Assembly (NCBI GenBank): GCA_964428795.1 | Contig: CAYRZL010000003.1 | Location: forward strand, 1 to 64,000 | Direction of reading: 5' to 3' | DNA length: 64,000 nucleotides | Source: CAYRZL01 sp964428795 | GTDB taxonomy: Bacteria > Bacillota > Clostridia > Lachnospirales > Lachnospiraceae | Shown here: positions 36,938 to 44,348 of the stretch, one piece after another | How the letters are laid out: each line of letters opens with the position of its first letter | Numbering within the stretch: the stretch's first letter is position 1 | Notes under the pieces: model-generated | The model's input: the letters and a program-made list of their open reading frames with translations, nothing else | What the model was told of the DNA's origin: nothing | The model's database searches: none | Translations under genes and position numbers: made by a program

Positions 36938-39052
36938 ATGAGTGAATACTTTAACGTGGTAGACATTTTCGGAGAAAACGTGTTCAATGACAGTGTAATG
37001 CAGGCTCGTCTGCCGAAAAAAGTGTATCAGAAGCTGAAACATGTAATGGACGAGGGATCAGAGCTTGATCTGGAAACCGCAGACATTATTGCACATGAGA
37101 TGAAGGAATGGGCGATCGAGCAGGGGGCAACCCATTATACCCATTGGTTCCAGCCATTGACTGGCGTGACAGCAGAGAAGCATGATTCTTTTATCACTTC
37201 TCCTGATGGAAGAGGAAAGATCCTGATGAGCTTTTCCGGTAAAGAGCTGATCAAAGGCGAACCGGATGCTTCTTCCTTCCCGTCCGGTGGTTTGCGTGCC
37301 ACCTGTGAGGCGAGAGGATATACCGCATGGGATTGTACTTCTTATGCATTTGTAAGACATGATGAAGCAGGAGCAACACTTTGCATTCCTACCGCATTTT
37401 GCTCCTACACAGGAGAGGCGCTGGATCAGAAGACACCGCTGCTTCGTTCCATGCAGGCGATCAACGAGCAGTCATTGAGACTGCTGAGACTGTTTGGAAA
37501 TACAACCTCCAAAAAGGTTATTCCGTCTGTTGGACCGGAACAGGAGTATTTCCTTGTTGACAGAGAAAAATATTTAAAGAGAAAAGATCTGATCTATACC
37601 GGACGTACTTTGTTTGGTTCCATGCCGGCAAAAGGACAGGAACTGGATGATCACTATTTCGGAAGCATCCGTCCACGTATTGCGGCATTTATGAAAGACG
37701 TAAATAAAGAGCTCTGGAAACTGGGCGTTCCGGCAAAAACACAGCATAATGAGGTTGCTCCTGCACAGCACGAGCTGGCTCCGATCTACGAGACCTGCAA
37801 CCTGGCAGTAGATCACAATCATCTTGTAATGGAGATTCTGAAGAAAAAGGCAAACGAGCATGGTTTGCAGTGTCTGCTTCATGAGAAACCATTTGCGGGA
37901 GTGAACGGTTCCGGTAAACATAATAACTGGTCTATTACTACGGATGATGGTATCAACCTGCTGGATCCGGGCAAGACGCCTCATCAGAACAGGCAGTTCC
38001 TGTTGGTTCTTACCTGTATCATCAAGGCAGTAGACGTGCATGCAGATCTGCTTCGTGAATCCGCAGCAGATGTGGGCAATGATCACAGATTAGGAGCAAA
38101 TGAAGCGCCTCCTGCTATTGTCTCCATTTATCTTGGAGATCAGCTTCAGGATGTAATGGCTCAGTTGATCAGCACCGGCTCTGCGGAGCGTTCTCTGACA
38201 GGGGAAGTGTTAAAGACAGGTGTAGATTCTTTGCCGGATTTCATGAAAGATGCAACTGACCGAAACAGAACATCCCCGTTTGCATTTACAGGAAATAAAT
38301 TTGAGTTCCGTATGGTTGGTTCCCAGGATTCTATCTCTGCACCAAACGTAGTATTGAACACGATTGTGGCAGAAGCTTTTGCGGAGGCTTGTGATGTGCT
38401 GGAGAATGCGGAAGATTTTGATGAAGCACTCCATACTCTGATCAAAAAACAGGCGATCGAGCATCAGAGAGTTATCTTCAATGGTGACGGATATTCCGAT
38501 GAGTGGGTAGCAGAAGCTGAGCGCAGAGGTCTGCCGAACATCCGGTCTATGGTAGATGCGATCCCGGCTATCGTGACAGAGAAAGCTGTAAATCTGTACG
38601 AGAGATTCGGCGTATTTACAAGAGCTGAGCTGGAGTCCCGTGCGGAGGTATTGTACGAGAAATATGCAAAAGAGGTTAATATTGAAGCGAGAGCCATGAT
38701 CAATATTACAAGCAAATCCATTATTCCGGCTGTTATCAAATATATTTCTTCACTGGCAAGCGGTGTAAACAGCGTGAAGGCGGCATGTGACTGTGACTGC
38801 AGCGTTCAGACAGATCTGTTAAAAGAGTGCTCTGCACTTCTGGCCCAGACAAGAGAGGCTCTGTTAAATCTGGAAAAAGTGACGGACGCAGGTCTGGCAA
38901 TGGAAGAAGGAAAAGAGCAGGCCGCATATTACAGAGATGAGGTAAAGACTGCCATGGAAGCGCTGCGTAATCCAATCGATAAGCTGGAAATTATTGTGGA
39001 CAAAACTATGTGGCCGATGCCATCCTATGGAGATTTGATCTTTGAGGTTTAG
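36938..39052 (+). CDS. glnN: Glutamine synthetase type III
   Basis: A 704-residue enzyme that makes glutamine from glutamate, ammonia and ATP. The length of about 700 is that of type III enzymes, compared with about 440 for type I. The GSIII N-terminal domain, the active-site regions (FPSGGLRATCEARGYTAWD, GPEQEYFLVD, KTQHNEVAPAQHELAP, NGSGKHNNWS) and a C-terminal helical region are present. The start at 36938 (MSEYFNVVDIFG) has GAGAGGA upstream; a codon 45 bases earlier is less likely. The leader carries hairpin-element copy 2. Confidence 0.95.
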   Translation: MSEYFNVVDIFGENVFNDSVMQARLPKKVYQKLKHVMDEGSELDLETADIIAHEMKEWAIEQGATHYTHWFQPLTGVTAEKHDSFITSPDGRGKILMSFSGKELIKGEPDASSFPSGGLRATCEARGYTAWDCTSYAFVRHDEAGATLCIPTAFCSYTGEALDQKTPLLRSMQAINEQSLRLLRLFGNTTSKKVIPSVGPEQEYFLVDREKYLKRKDLIYTGRTLFGSMPAKGQELDDHYFGSIRPRIAAFMKDVNKELWKLGVPAKTQHNEVAPAQHELAPIYETCNLAVDHNHLVMEILKKKANEHGLQCLLHEKPFAGVNGSGKHNNWSITTDDGINLLDPGKTPHQNRQFLLVLTCIIKAVDVHADLLRESAADVGNDHRLGANEAPPAIVSIYLGDQLQDVMAQLISTGSAERSLTGEVLKTGVDSLPDFMKDATDRNRTSPFAFTGNKFEFRMVGSQDSISAPNVVLNTIVAEAFAEACDVLENAEDFDEALHTLIKKQAIEHQRVIFNGDGYSDEWVAEAERRGLPNIRSMVDAIPAIVTEKAVNLYERFGVFTRAELESRAEVLYEKYAKEVNIEARAMINITSKSIIPAVIKYISSLASGVNSVKAACDCDCSVQTDLLKECSALLAQTREALLNLEKVTDAGLAMEEGKEQAAYYRDEVKTAMEALRNPIDKLEIIVDKTMWPMPSYGDLIFEV

Positions 39053-39120
39053 CCCCGAAGAATAAAATATTGATGTTGATCACGGGTATATCTAATCCCC
39101 TTAGTTAGTATATACATCAA

Positions 39121-39159
39121 CATGAAAGAAAGAGATCATTTTGATCTCTTTCTTTCATG
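39121..39159. terminator. Bidirectional terminator between glnN and the LysR gene
   Basis: A perfect 18-bp palindromic stem (39121-39138 with 39142-39159) with a 3-base loop lies between the convergent genes. T-rich sequence follows it only within the stem arms (TCTTTCTTTC). Confidence 0.8.
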
Positions 39160-39177
39160 TCTCAGGAAGAAGCCTCA

Positions 39178-40044
39178 TTATAATACAAATTCCCGGGCAA
39201 ATGTTTCATATGCCTGTTTAGAATTAGTATTTTTCCATGTGAGATAGACAATTCCTTTTGCTGTCAGGGGACAATTCCTGTAATACTCCTCATAACAGCC
39301 GGGACCCCAATCATCTGTAATTGTGACGCCTTTCCCGGCTAATACATTTGCAAGTATGGTTTGTATGTTTTCTGCTTTTTTTATTCTGGGTATAAATTGA
39401 TACTCCTTGCAATAGTCTCTGTTTTTCTGAATTACAAAGTCAACATTTTCATCCAGTACAAAAAAAGTTTCATCTTTAAAATCACGGACATTCACCATAT
39501 TATTTTGAGCCAACGGATGATATTTAGAGTAGCAGATCACTTTATTGGTTGTTGTGATTTCCTTTTTGTAAAACAGTGGATTTTCCAATCCGGGGTGTTC
39601 CATAATTAAAATCATGTCAAGTCTGTCCCGGGAAAGCTGAGAGAGAAGTGATTCCAACCCCATGCAATGAAGATCAATTTCTATTTGGGGATATTTATTC
39701 TCAAATTCAGAAAAAAAACGGTGAACACTGTCGGGCAGTACCCATCCATCCTGATAGCCAAGGCGAATACAGCATTGCTCTGTGTCCTGTATGTAGTGTA
39801 TTCTTTTTTTTACATCTGTTAATTCCATTTCCCAAGACAAAAACAGACGATAATATTGCTGCCCGGCCTCTGTGAGCTCTATTTTCTGAGTTGTTCGTTT
39901 TAGTAATTGACAATTGAGCTCTTTTTCCAGTTTTGCCACATAACGGCTGACGGTAGGCTGGCTTAAGAACAGTTTTTTGGCGGCTTTTGTATAGCTTTTC
40001 AGTGAAACAGTTAATAAAAAGCACTCAATCTCCAGACGATTCAT
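39178..40044 (-). CDS. LysR-family transcription regulator
   Basis: A 288-residue regulator. The N-terminal winged helix (YTKAAKKLFLSQPTVSRYVAKLEKEL, about 16-41) is the LysR DNA-binding domain, and the rest is the periplasmic-binding-like effector domain. The ATG has AGGAGGAAT upstream. On the same strand, 145 bases upstream of it, lies the PhlG-like hydrolase gene. The two may form one unit in which the regulator answers to an aromatic compound; that link is only inferred from position. Confidence 0.88.
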   Translation of the reverse strand: MNRLEIECFLLTVSLKSYTKAAKKLFLSQPTVSRYVAKLEKELNCQLLKRTTQKIELTEAGQQYYRLFLSWEMELTDVKKRIHYIQDTEQCCIRLGYQDGWVLPDSVHRFFSEFENKYPQIEIDLHCMGLESLLSQLSRDRLDMILIMEHPGLENPLFYKKEITTTNKVICYSKYHPLAQNNMVNVRDFKDETFFVLDENVDFVIQKNRDYCKEYQFIPRIKKAENIQTILANVLAGKGVTITDDWGPGCYEEYYRNCPLTAKGIVYLTWKNTNSKQAYETFAREFVL

Positions 40045-40189
40045 ACGCTATTCCTCCTGAATCTACTATATAAAAACTGTTTCCAAACGTCAAGGTCAAT
40101 CGTTCCGATATACAAAACGAATAGCAAACAAAACAAATAGGATGGAAGTAGGTTTATATTTTGTTCCGTTCATGGTAATGTGCGCTTCC

Positions 40190-40825
40190 TTATAAATATT
40201 TATATTTGGCGTCCAGCCCCTTTCCCTCAATCTCAAAGCTTGCATATGGAGAAATCTGCGGATCGTCAATGACCTTGTACAGACGATAGAGCTCGGGCAG
40301 AAAGACTTCCCAGTTTCCTACCTCTTCTGCTGCGTGTGCAGCCCAGATCAAACCGGAGTCCTCATACTGATCTCCTTTCTCATGAAGCGGTATTGCGGAA
40401 GACATACCTACGATACCGGCTTCGGATGGCTGCCATTGGTGGACGCGGTAAGCTTCTTTTCTCGTTGTTTCCGGGTCATAGGTATCCTCCTTACCTTCCA
40501 GATTAAATCCTACAGCAACGATCGCATGATCATACTTGATGATTTTCCGTACATGGTCGGGAACCTTTGCCACATCATCAAGCCGGATGTACGGGGTGAT
40601 CAGGTTACCGTCATTCCATTTTTGCGGAGCACGATGGATGGAGCCGATTGGCCCGTTTTCTCTCGGATCGATCATCCATGAGAGACCTACATGCTGATTT
40701 GGGTGCCAGAGGTTATCGCATTTTTCCATATTACACCAAAACCAGTTGATCATTTTTGCTGTTACTCCATCCAGTTCCCACTCCAGATGTGTTCCTGTTT
40801 CGTCCTGTCTTGTTTCTTTTAACAT
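40190..40825 (-). CDS. PhlG/phloretin hydrolase-like C-C hydrolase (DAPG hydrolase family)
   Basis: A 211-residue protein resembling the zinc hydrolases PhlG (2,4-diacetylphloroglucinol) and Eubacterium ramulus phloretin hydrolase, which cut a C-C bond next to a phloroglucinol ring. Visible features are INWFWCNM, LWHPNQHVGLSW (a likely metal His) and HAAEE, an H-X3-E pair like the His/Glu zinc ligands of PhlG. It is shorter than PhlG (about 290). The start at 40825 (MLKETRQ) is chosen for its AAAGGAG; an upstream in-frame codon at 40846 has none. The assignment rests on motif memory, so substrate claims are tentative. Confidence 0.55.
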   Translation of the reverse strand: MLKETRQDETGTHLEWELDGVTAKMINWFWCNMEKCDNLWHPNQHVGLSWMIDPRENGPIGSIHRAPQKWNDGNLITPYIRLDDVAKVPDHVRKIIKYDHAIVAVGFNLEGKEDTYDPETTRKEAYRVHQWQPSEAGIVGMSSAIPLHEKGDQYEDSGLIWAAHAAEEVGNWEVFLPELYRLYKVIDDPQISPYASFEIEGKGLDAKYKYL

Positions 40826-40965
40826 GATTCTTCTCCTTTTCTGCATATATTTTAATTGTAATAATATTATTTGATCTTATTATAAAAGAAATGAGGATGC
40901 TTGAGAAATTCCAAAATATAACATAGATTTATTCATATTTGTAACAGATTTTTTCCCCTTTGGAG

Positions 40966-40994
40966 TTGCTTATTATGGTCAGATAGAGTAAAAT
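40966..40994 (+). promoter_or_regulatory. Promoter of the acyl-ACP thioesterase gene
   Basis: TTGCTT (40966-40971), a 17-base spacer and TAAAAT (40989-40994) lie 44 bases before the start. Confidence 0.5.
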
Positions 40995-41038
40995 GAAGGC
41001 TCAGCAATGACATTCAGTAGGGAAAAGGAGTAAAAAGG

Positions 41039-41755
41039 ATGTACAGTTTTAAGAGCCGGGTGCGTTTCAGTGAAGTAGATGCAGATCAGAATATGATGCT
41101 GACTTCGATTTTGGATTATTTTCAGGATTGTGCTGTATTTCACGGACAGAATGCAGGACTTGATATCGATGAGCTGAACCGCATGGGTTATGCATGGATT
41201 TTATCTTCCTGGCAGGTGATCGTAGATCGCTATCCAAAATTTGGCGAGGAAATTACCATCAGTACATGGGCATATGATTTCAAAGATTTTTATGGATATC
41301 GTAATTTGAAGATCGAGGATGCAAACGGTGAGGTGGTTGCCTATGCAAATTCTATATGGATTTTTATGGATATACAAAAGGGTCGTCCATCCAGACTTCC
41401 GGAGAGGGTACAGACTGCTTACGGATTTGATCCGCAGTTGCCCATGGATACCGCTCCACGGAAAATCGCACTTCCGAAAGAGATGGAGGCGGCTGCTTCG
41501 TTTCCGGTACATAAGTTTCATATTGATGCCTATCAGCATGTAAATAATGAGAAATATGTATTGATGGCCCAGGAGTACCTGCCAACGGATTTTATCGTGC
41601 ATCAGATGCGTGTGGAGTATCGGAAGTCAGCGGTGTATGGAGATATAATTTATCCGTTTATACAAAGAGAAGATGGTAAAATACTTATTTCTCTGGCGGA
41701 TGAAAAAGGAAAAGCATATGCGGTAGTGGAGTTTTTACAGCGTCAGGCAGATTAG
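41039..41755 (+). CDS. Acyl-ACP thioesterase (FatA/B-like hotdog protein)
   Basis: A 238-residue double-hotdog protein. Motifs VRFSEVDADQNM, AWILSSWQVIVDRYPKFGE and FHIDAYQHVNNEKYV (the Asn/His active-site region) match bacterial acyl-ACP thioesterases, which release free fatty acids from acyl carrier protein in the cytosol. GGAAAAGGAG precedes the ATG. The cvfB start follows within about 20 bases, so they are probably co-transcribed. Confidence 0.85.
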   Translation: MYSFKSRVRFSEVDADQNMMLTSILDYFQDCAVFHGQNAGLDIDELNRMGYAWILSSWQVIVDRYPKFGEEITISTWAYDFKDFYGYRNLKIEDANGEVVAYANSIWIFMDIQKGRPSRLPERVQTAYGFDPQLPMDTAPRKIALPKEMEAAASFPVHKFHIDAYQHVNNEKYVLMAQEYLPTDFIVHQMRVEYRKSAVYGDIIYPFIQREDGKILISLADEKGKAYAVVEFLQRQAD

Positions 41756-41776
41756 AATAGAAAGATGAGGGCGAAT

Positions 41777-42613
41777 ATGTTTCGTTTAGGTGAAAAACAG
41801 GTATTAACAGTAATAAAAAAAGTAGATTTTGGCATGTATCTGGCAGAGACCATGAATTCAGAGGACCGGGTGCTCCTTCCGAAAAAGTATATTCCGGAAG
41901 GGACAAAGCTTCATGACAAAGTGGAAGTTTTTTTGTATAAGGATTCCAGTGACCGCCTGATTGCGACGACACTTCAGCCGAAACTGGAGTTTGGAAAATT
42001 TGCGGTACTGCGGGTATCCCAGGTAAATAAATTCGGCGCCTTTTTGGACTGGGGACTGGAAAAAGATCTGTTTCTTCCATATAAAGAGCAGCTTTCCAGA
42101 GTGAGAGAAGGGGATGAGATTTTGGTGACCCTCTATATTGACAAGAGTAAACGACTCTGTGCCACGATGAAGGGATTGTACCACCTTCTTTGCACGGACG
42201 CACCATATGAAAAAGACGCGGTAGTTATCGGCAGGGTTTATGAATTCAGTAATAATTTTGGTACGTTTGTGGCAGTGGATGACAAATATTCGGCGCGTAT
42301 TCCGAGACATGAGGATACACGTGGCTTAAAGATCGGTCAGGTGATAGAGGCAAAAGTAACAGATGTAAAGGATGACGGAAAGCTGGATCTGACTATTCGT
42401 AAGCGGGCATATCTTCAGATGGAGGAGGATGCAGATAAGGTTATGGATATCATTGACGAATTTGCAGGGGTGCTCCCCTTCAATGACAAATCATCCCCGG
42501 AAGTAATTCTCAGAGAGACGGGGCTTAGCAAGGCTGCTTTCAAACGGGCAGTGGGACGTTTATATAAAGAACGGAAAATTGAATTTACCGAAAAAGGTAT
42601 CCGAAGAATATAA
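41777..42613 (+). CDS. cvfB: CvfB-like S1-domain RNA-binding protein
   Basis: A 278-residue protein with S1-type RNA-binding domains in series (about 1-60, 65-135, 145-210) and a C-terminal winged helix (about 225-278, FKRAVGRLYKERKIEF). This is the architecture of CvfB/YitL, a regulator of virulence and stress genes in staphylococci. I prefer the ATG at 41777 (MFRLGEKQ), with GAGGG 7 bases upstream, over the one 12 bases earlier. Confidence 0.85.
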   Translation: MFRLGEKQVLTVIKKVDFGMYLAETMNSEDRVLLPKKYIPEGTKLHDKVEVFLYKDSSDRLIATTLQPKLEFGKFAVLRVSQVNKFGAFLDWGLEKDLFLPYKEQLSRVREGDEILVTLYIDKSKRLCATMKGLYHLLCTDAPYEKDAVVIGRVYEFSNNFGTFVAVDDKYSARIPRHEDTRGLKIGQVIEAKVTDVKDDGKLDLTIRKRAYLQMEEDADKVMDIIDEFAGVLPFNDKSSPEVILRETGLSKAAFKRAVGRLYKERKIEFTEKGIRRI

Positions 42614-42653
42614 TAAAATAAAAAAGGAAGTATCACGACAATGTGATACTTCC
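42613..42653 (-). terminator. Terminator of tRNA-Gln (- strand)
   Basis: A perfect 11-bp stem (42626-42636 with 42643-42653). On the - strand it is followed by TTTTTTATTTTATT, so it ends the tRNA transcript. The same hairpin lies 12 bases after cvfB on the + strand, but there it is not followed by T residues. Confidence 0.8.
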
Positions 42654-42656
42654 CAG

Positions 42657-42728
42657 CAGCGCTACCAGGGCTCGAACCTGGAAATGACGGAGTCAGAGTC
42701 CGTTGCCTTACCATTTGGCGATAGCGCT
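42657..42728 (-). tRNA. tRNA-Gln (anticodon CTG)
   Basis: A complete 72-nt cloverleaf: acceptor stem AGCGCTA/TAGCGCT, D arm GCC...GGC, anticodon stem ACGGA/TCCGT with loop CTCTGAC (anticodon CTG, reads CAG), and T arm CCAGG-TTCGAGC-CCTGG. The discriminator base is G. The CCA end is not encoded. Confidence 0.95.
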
Positions 42729-42805
42729 ATGTTTTCAACAAAGGCTAGTATACAGGATAACCTCATAAAATGCAAGCATTTTTTTGTTTTTTTCATGAAA
42801 ATAAT

Positions 42806-43453
42806 CTAAAAAATTTCTACAGCTCCATCTATTTCGGCATATAGTACCGTATTTTCCCGCATAAATTCTGCCTGACCGCTGGTGGCTTCTGTTAATTGGG
42901 CGAGCAAAGTGGTCAGACGTTCCTCGGGTACTATCAGTTTTAAAGAAACCATATCCGTATAAATAGAATCCATGGTGGGAATCTGTTCTTTGGCGAGAAT
43001 GTACTGGATCTTTCCAACACTGTTATAATCGGTATCTACTGTCAGTGGGATACCGGGGCGTTTTTCGATGATGACGCTGGCAGCCAGTCCCTCCTGGGCA
43101 GCTTTCTGATAGGCGCGCACCAGCCCACCGGTGCCCAGCAGCGTACCGCCGAAGTAACGGGTCACTACGACCAGTGTGTTGTGAATATCCTCTTTCAATA
43201 ATACATCCAGCATGGGTCGTCCTGCGGTACCGGCCGGTTCTCCGTCATCGCTGCATCGCTGCAGTTCGTGGTGGGGACCTGCCACAAAGGCGTAGCAGTT
43301 GTGGCGGGCATCCCAGTACTGCTTTTTCAGTGCCGCAATGTGTGCCAGTGCTTCCTCTTCTGTTTCAATCGATGTTACGTTAGCGATAAAACGGGATTTC
43401 TTCTCTATAATTTCCCCTGTACCGCCAATATATACGGTTTTATATGAAGTCAT
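42806..43453 (-). CDS. IMPACT/YigZ-family protein
   Basis: A 215-residue protein of the UPF0029 (YigZ/IMPACT) family. The signature CSDDGEPAGTAGRPML and TRYFGGTLLGTGGLVRAY are present, followed by a DUF1949 ferredoxin-like C-terminal domain. IMPACT relatives regulate translation control in eukaryotes; the bacterial role is unclear. The ATG at 43453 (MTSYKTVYIGG) has AGGAAAA upstream and fits the family's usual N-terminus, unlike the longer open frame. Confidence 0.88.
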   Translation of the reverse strand: MTSYKTVYIGGTGEIIEKKSRFIANVTSIETEEEALAHIAALKKQYWDARHNCYAFVAGPHHELQRCSDDGEPAGTAGRPMLDVLLKEDIHNTLVVVTRYFGGTLLGTGGLVRAYQKAAQEGLAASVIIEKRPGIPLTVDTDYNSVGKIQYILAKEQIPTMDSIYTDMVSLKLIVPEERLTTLLAQLTEATSGQAEFMRENTVLYAEIDGAVEIF

Positions 43454-43604
43454 AATATTTTCCTGCTTTTTCTCATGAACTGTCATTATCATATCAGAAC
43501 AGGGAGGGATGTGCAAGAGGTCAGATTTCTGTTGGTTAAAAAAGCTGAAAACCGTGGAAAGATATGTATATTACGGTTCGGGTCGGGGGAAATAGGAAAA
43601 AGGG

Positions 43605-44251
43605 GTTTTTGACAGAGAAGAGGAAGGGACAACAGGTATCGGAGAAGGAATCGCAATCCCCCATTGCAAGTCAGAGGTGATTGCCGCACCGGGGCTTGCG
43701 GCAATGGTGCTGAAAGACGGGGTAGATTACGATGCGCTGGACGGTGAGCCGGTAAATCTGATTTTTTTGATTGCGGCGCCGGATACAGAGGATAGTGTGC
43801 ATTTAGAGGTGCTCAGCCGGTTGTCCCAGCTTTTGATGGACCCGGATTTTCAGGATGCACTTAGAGTTGCAAAAACGCCGGAAGAATTTCTGACTGTCAT
43901 TGATCAGGCGGAGGGAGGCAAAGAGGAGGAAGCAAAGTGTCATTGCGGCCTGTGATACAAAGGTTCCCATGGAACGCTTTAACGGAAAGCCTCTGTTGGA
44001 GGTGAAGGTGGCAGACGGGAATGCTGGCTGCGGCAGCCGATCCGCTGCATGTGATTCCCTGTACACTTGCCGGAGCGGGAGCTGCAGGACTTTTGTCCGC
44101 ATTGTTTGGATGTTCCCTGATGGCTCCTCATGGCGGCGTGTTCGTGTTCGCAACAGTAGGAAAACCGCTGCTCTATATTATTGTATGGATCATTGGTTCA
44201 TTGATCACATGCTTTATGCTTGGCATTTTAAAGAAGAATGCGCGGACATAA
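43605..44251 (+). pseudogene. Decayed fructose-type PTS EIIABC gene
   Basis: Three remnants in order but in different frames. (1) 43611-43955: IIA domain lacking its N-terminus, with TGIGEGIAIPH (the phosphorylated His) through EEFLTVIDQA. (2) About 43939-44015: the end of a IIB domain (IAACDTKVPMERFNGKP). (3) 44021-44251: the last about 75 residues of IIC (ADPLHVIPCTLAGAG, APHGGVFVF). The start of IIA, most of IIB and most of IIC are missing, with at least two frame changes. A functional copy would be about 600 residues. This is a relic of sugar transport capacity. Confidence 0.85.
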
Positions 44252-44294
44252 GACGACGTTAAAAGAGGAATGGACAGGGCAGAAGAAGAAAAAC

Positions 44295-44323
44295 TTTTCA
44301 TTATCTCTATTATTTGCTATACT
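44295..44323 (+). promoter_or_regulatory. Promoter of the PBP1A gene
   Basis: TTTTCA (44295-44300), a 17-base spacer and TATACT (44318-44323) lie 26 bases before the start codon. Confidence 0.45.
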
Positions 44324-44348
44324 ATTAGTGGAATAATGGAGGAACCCT

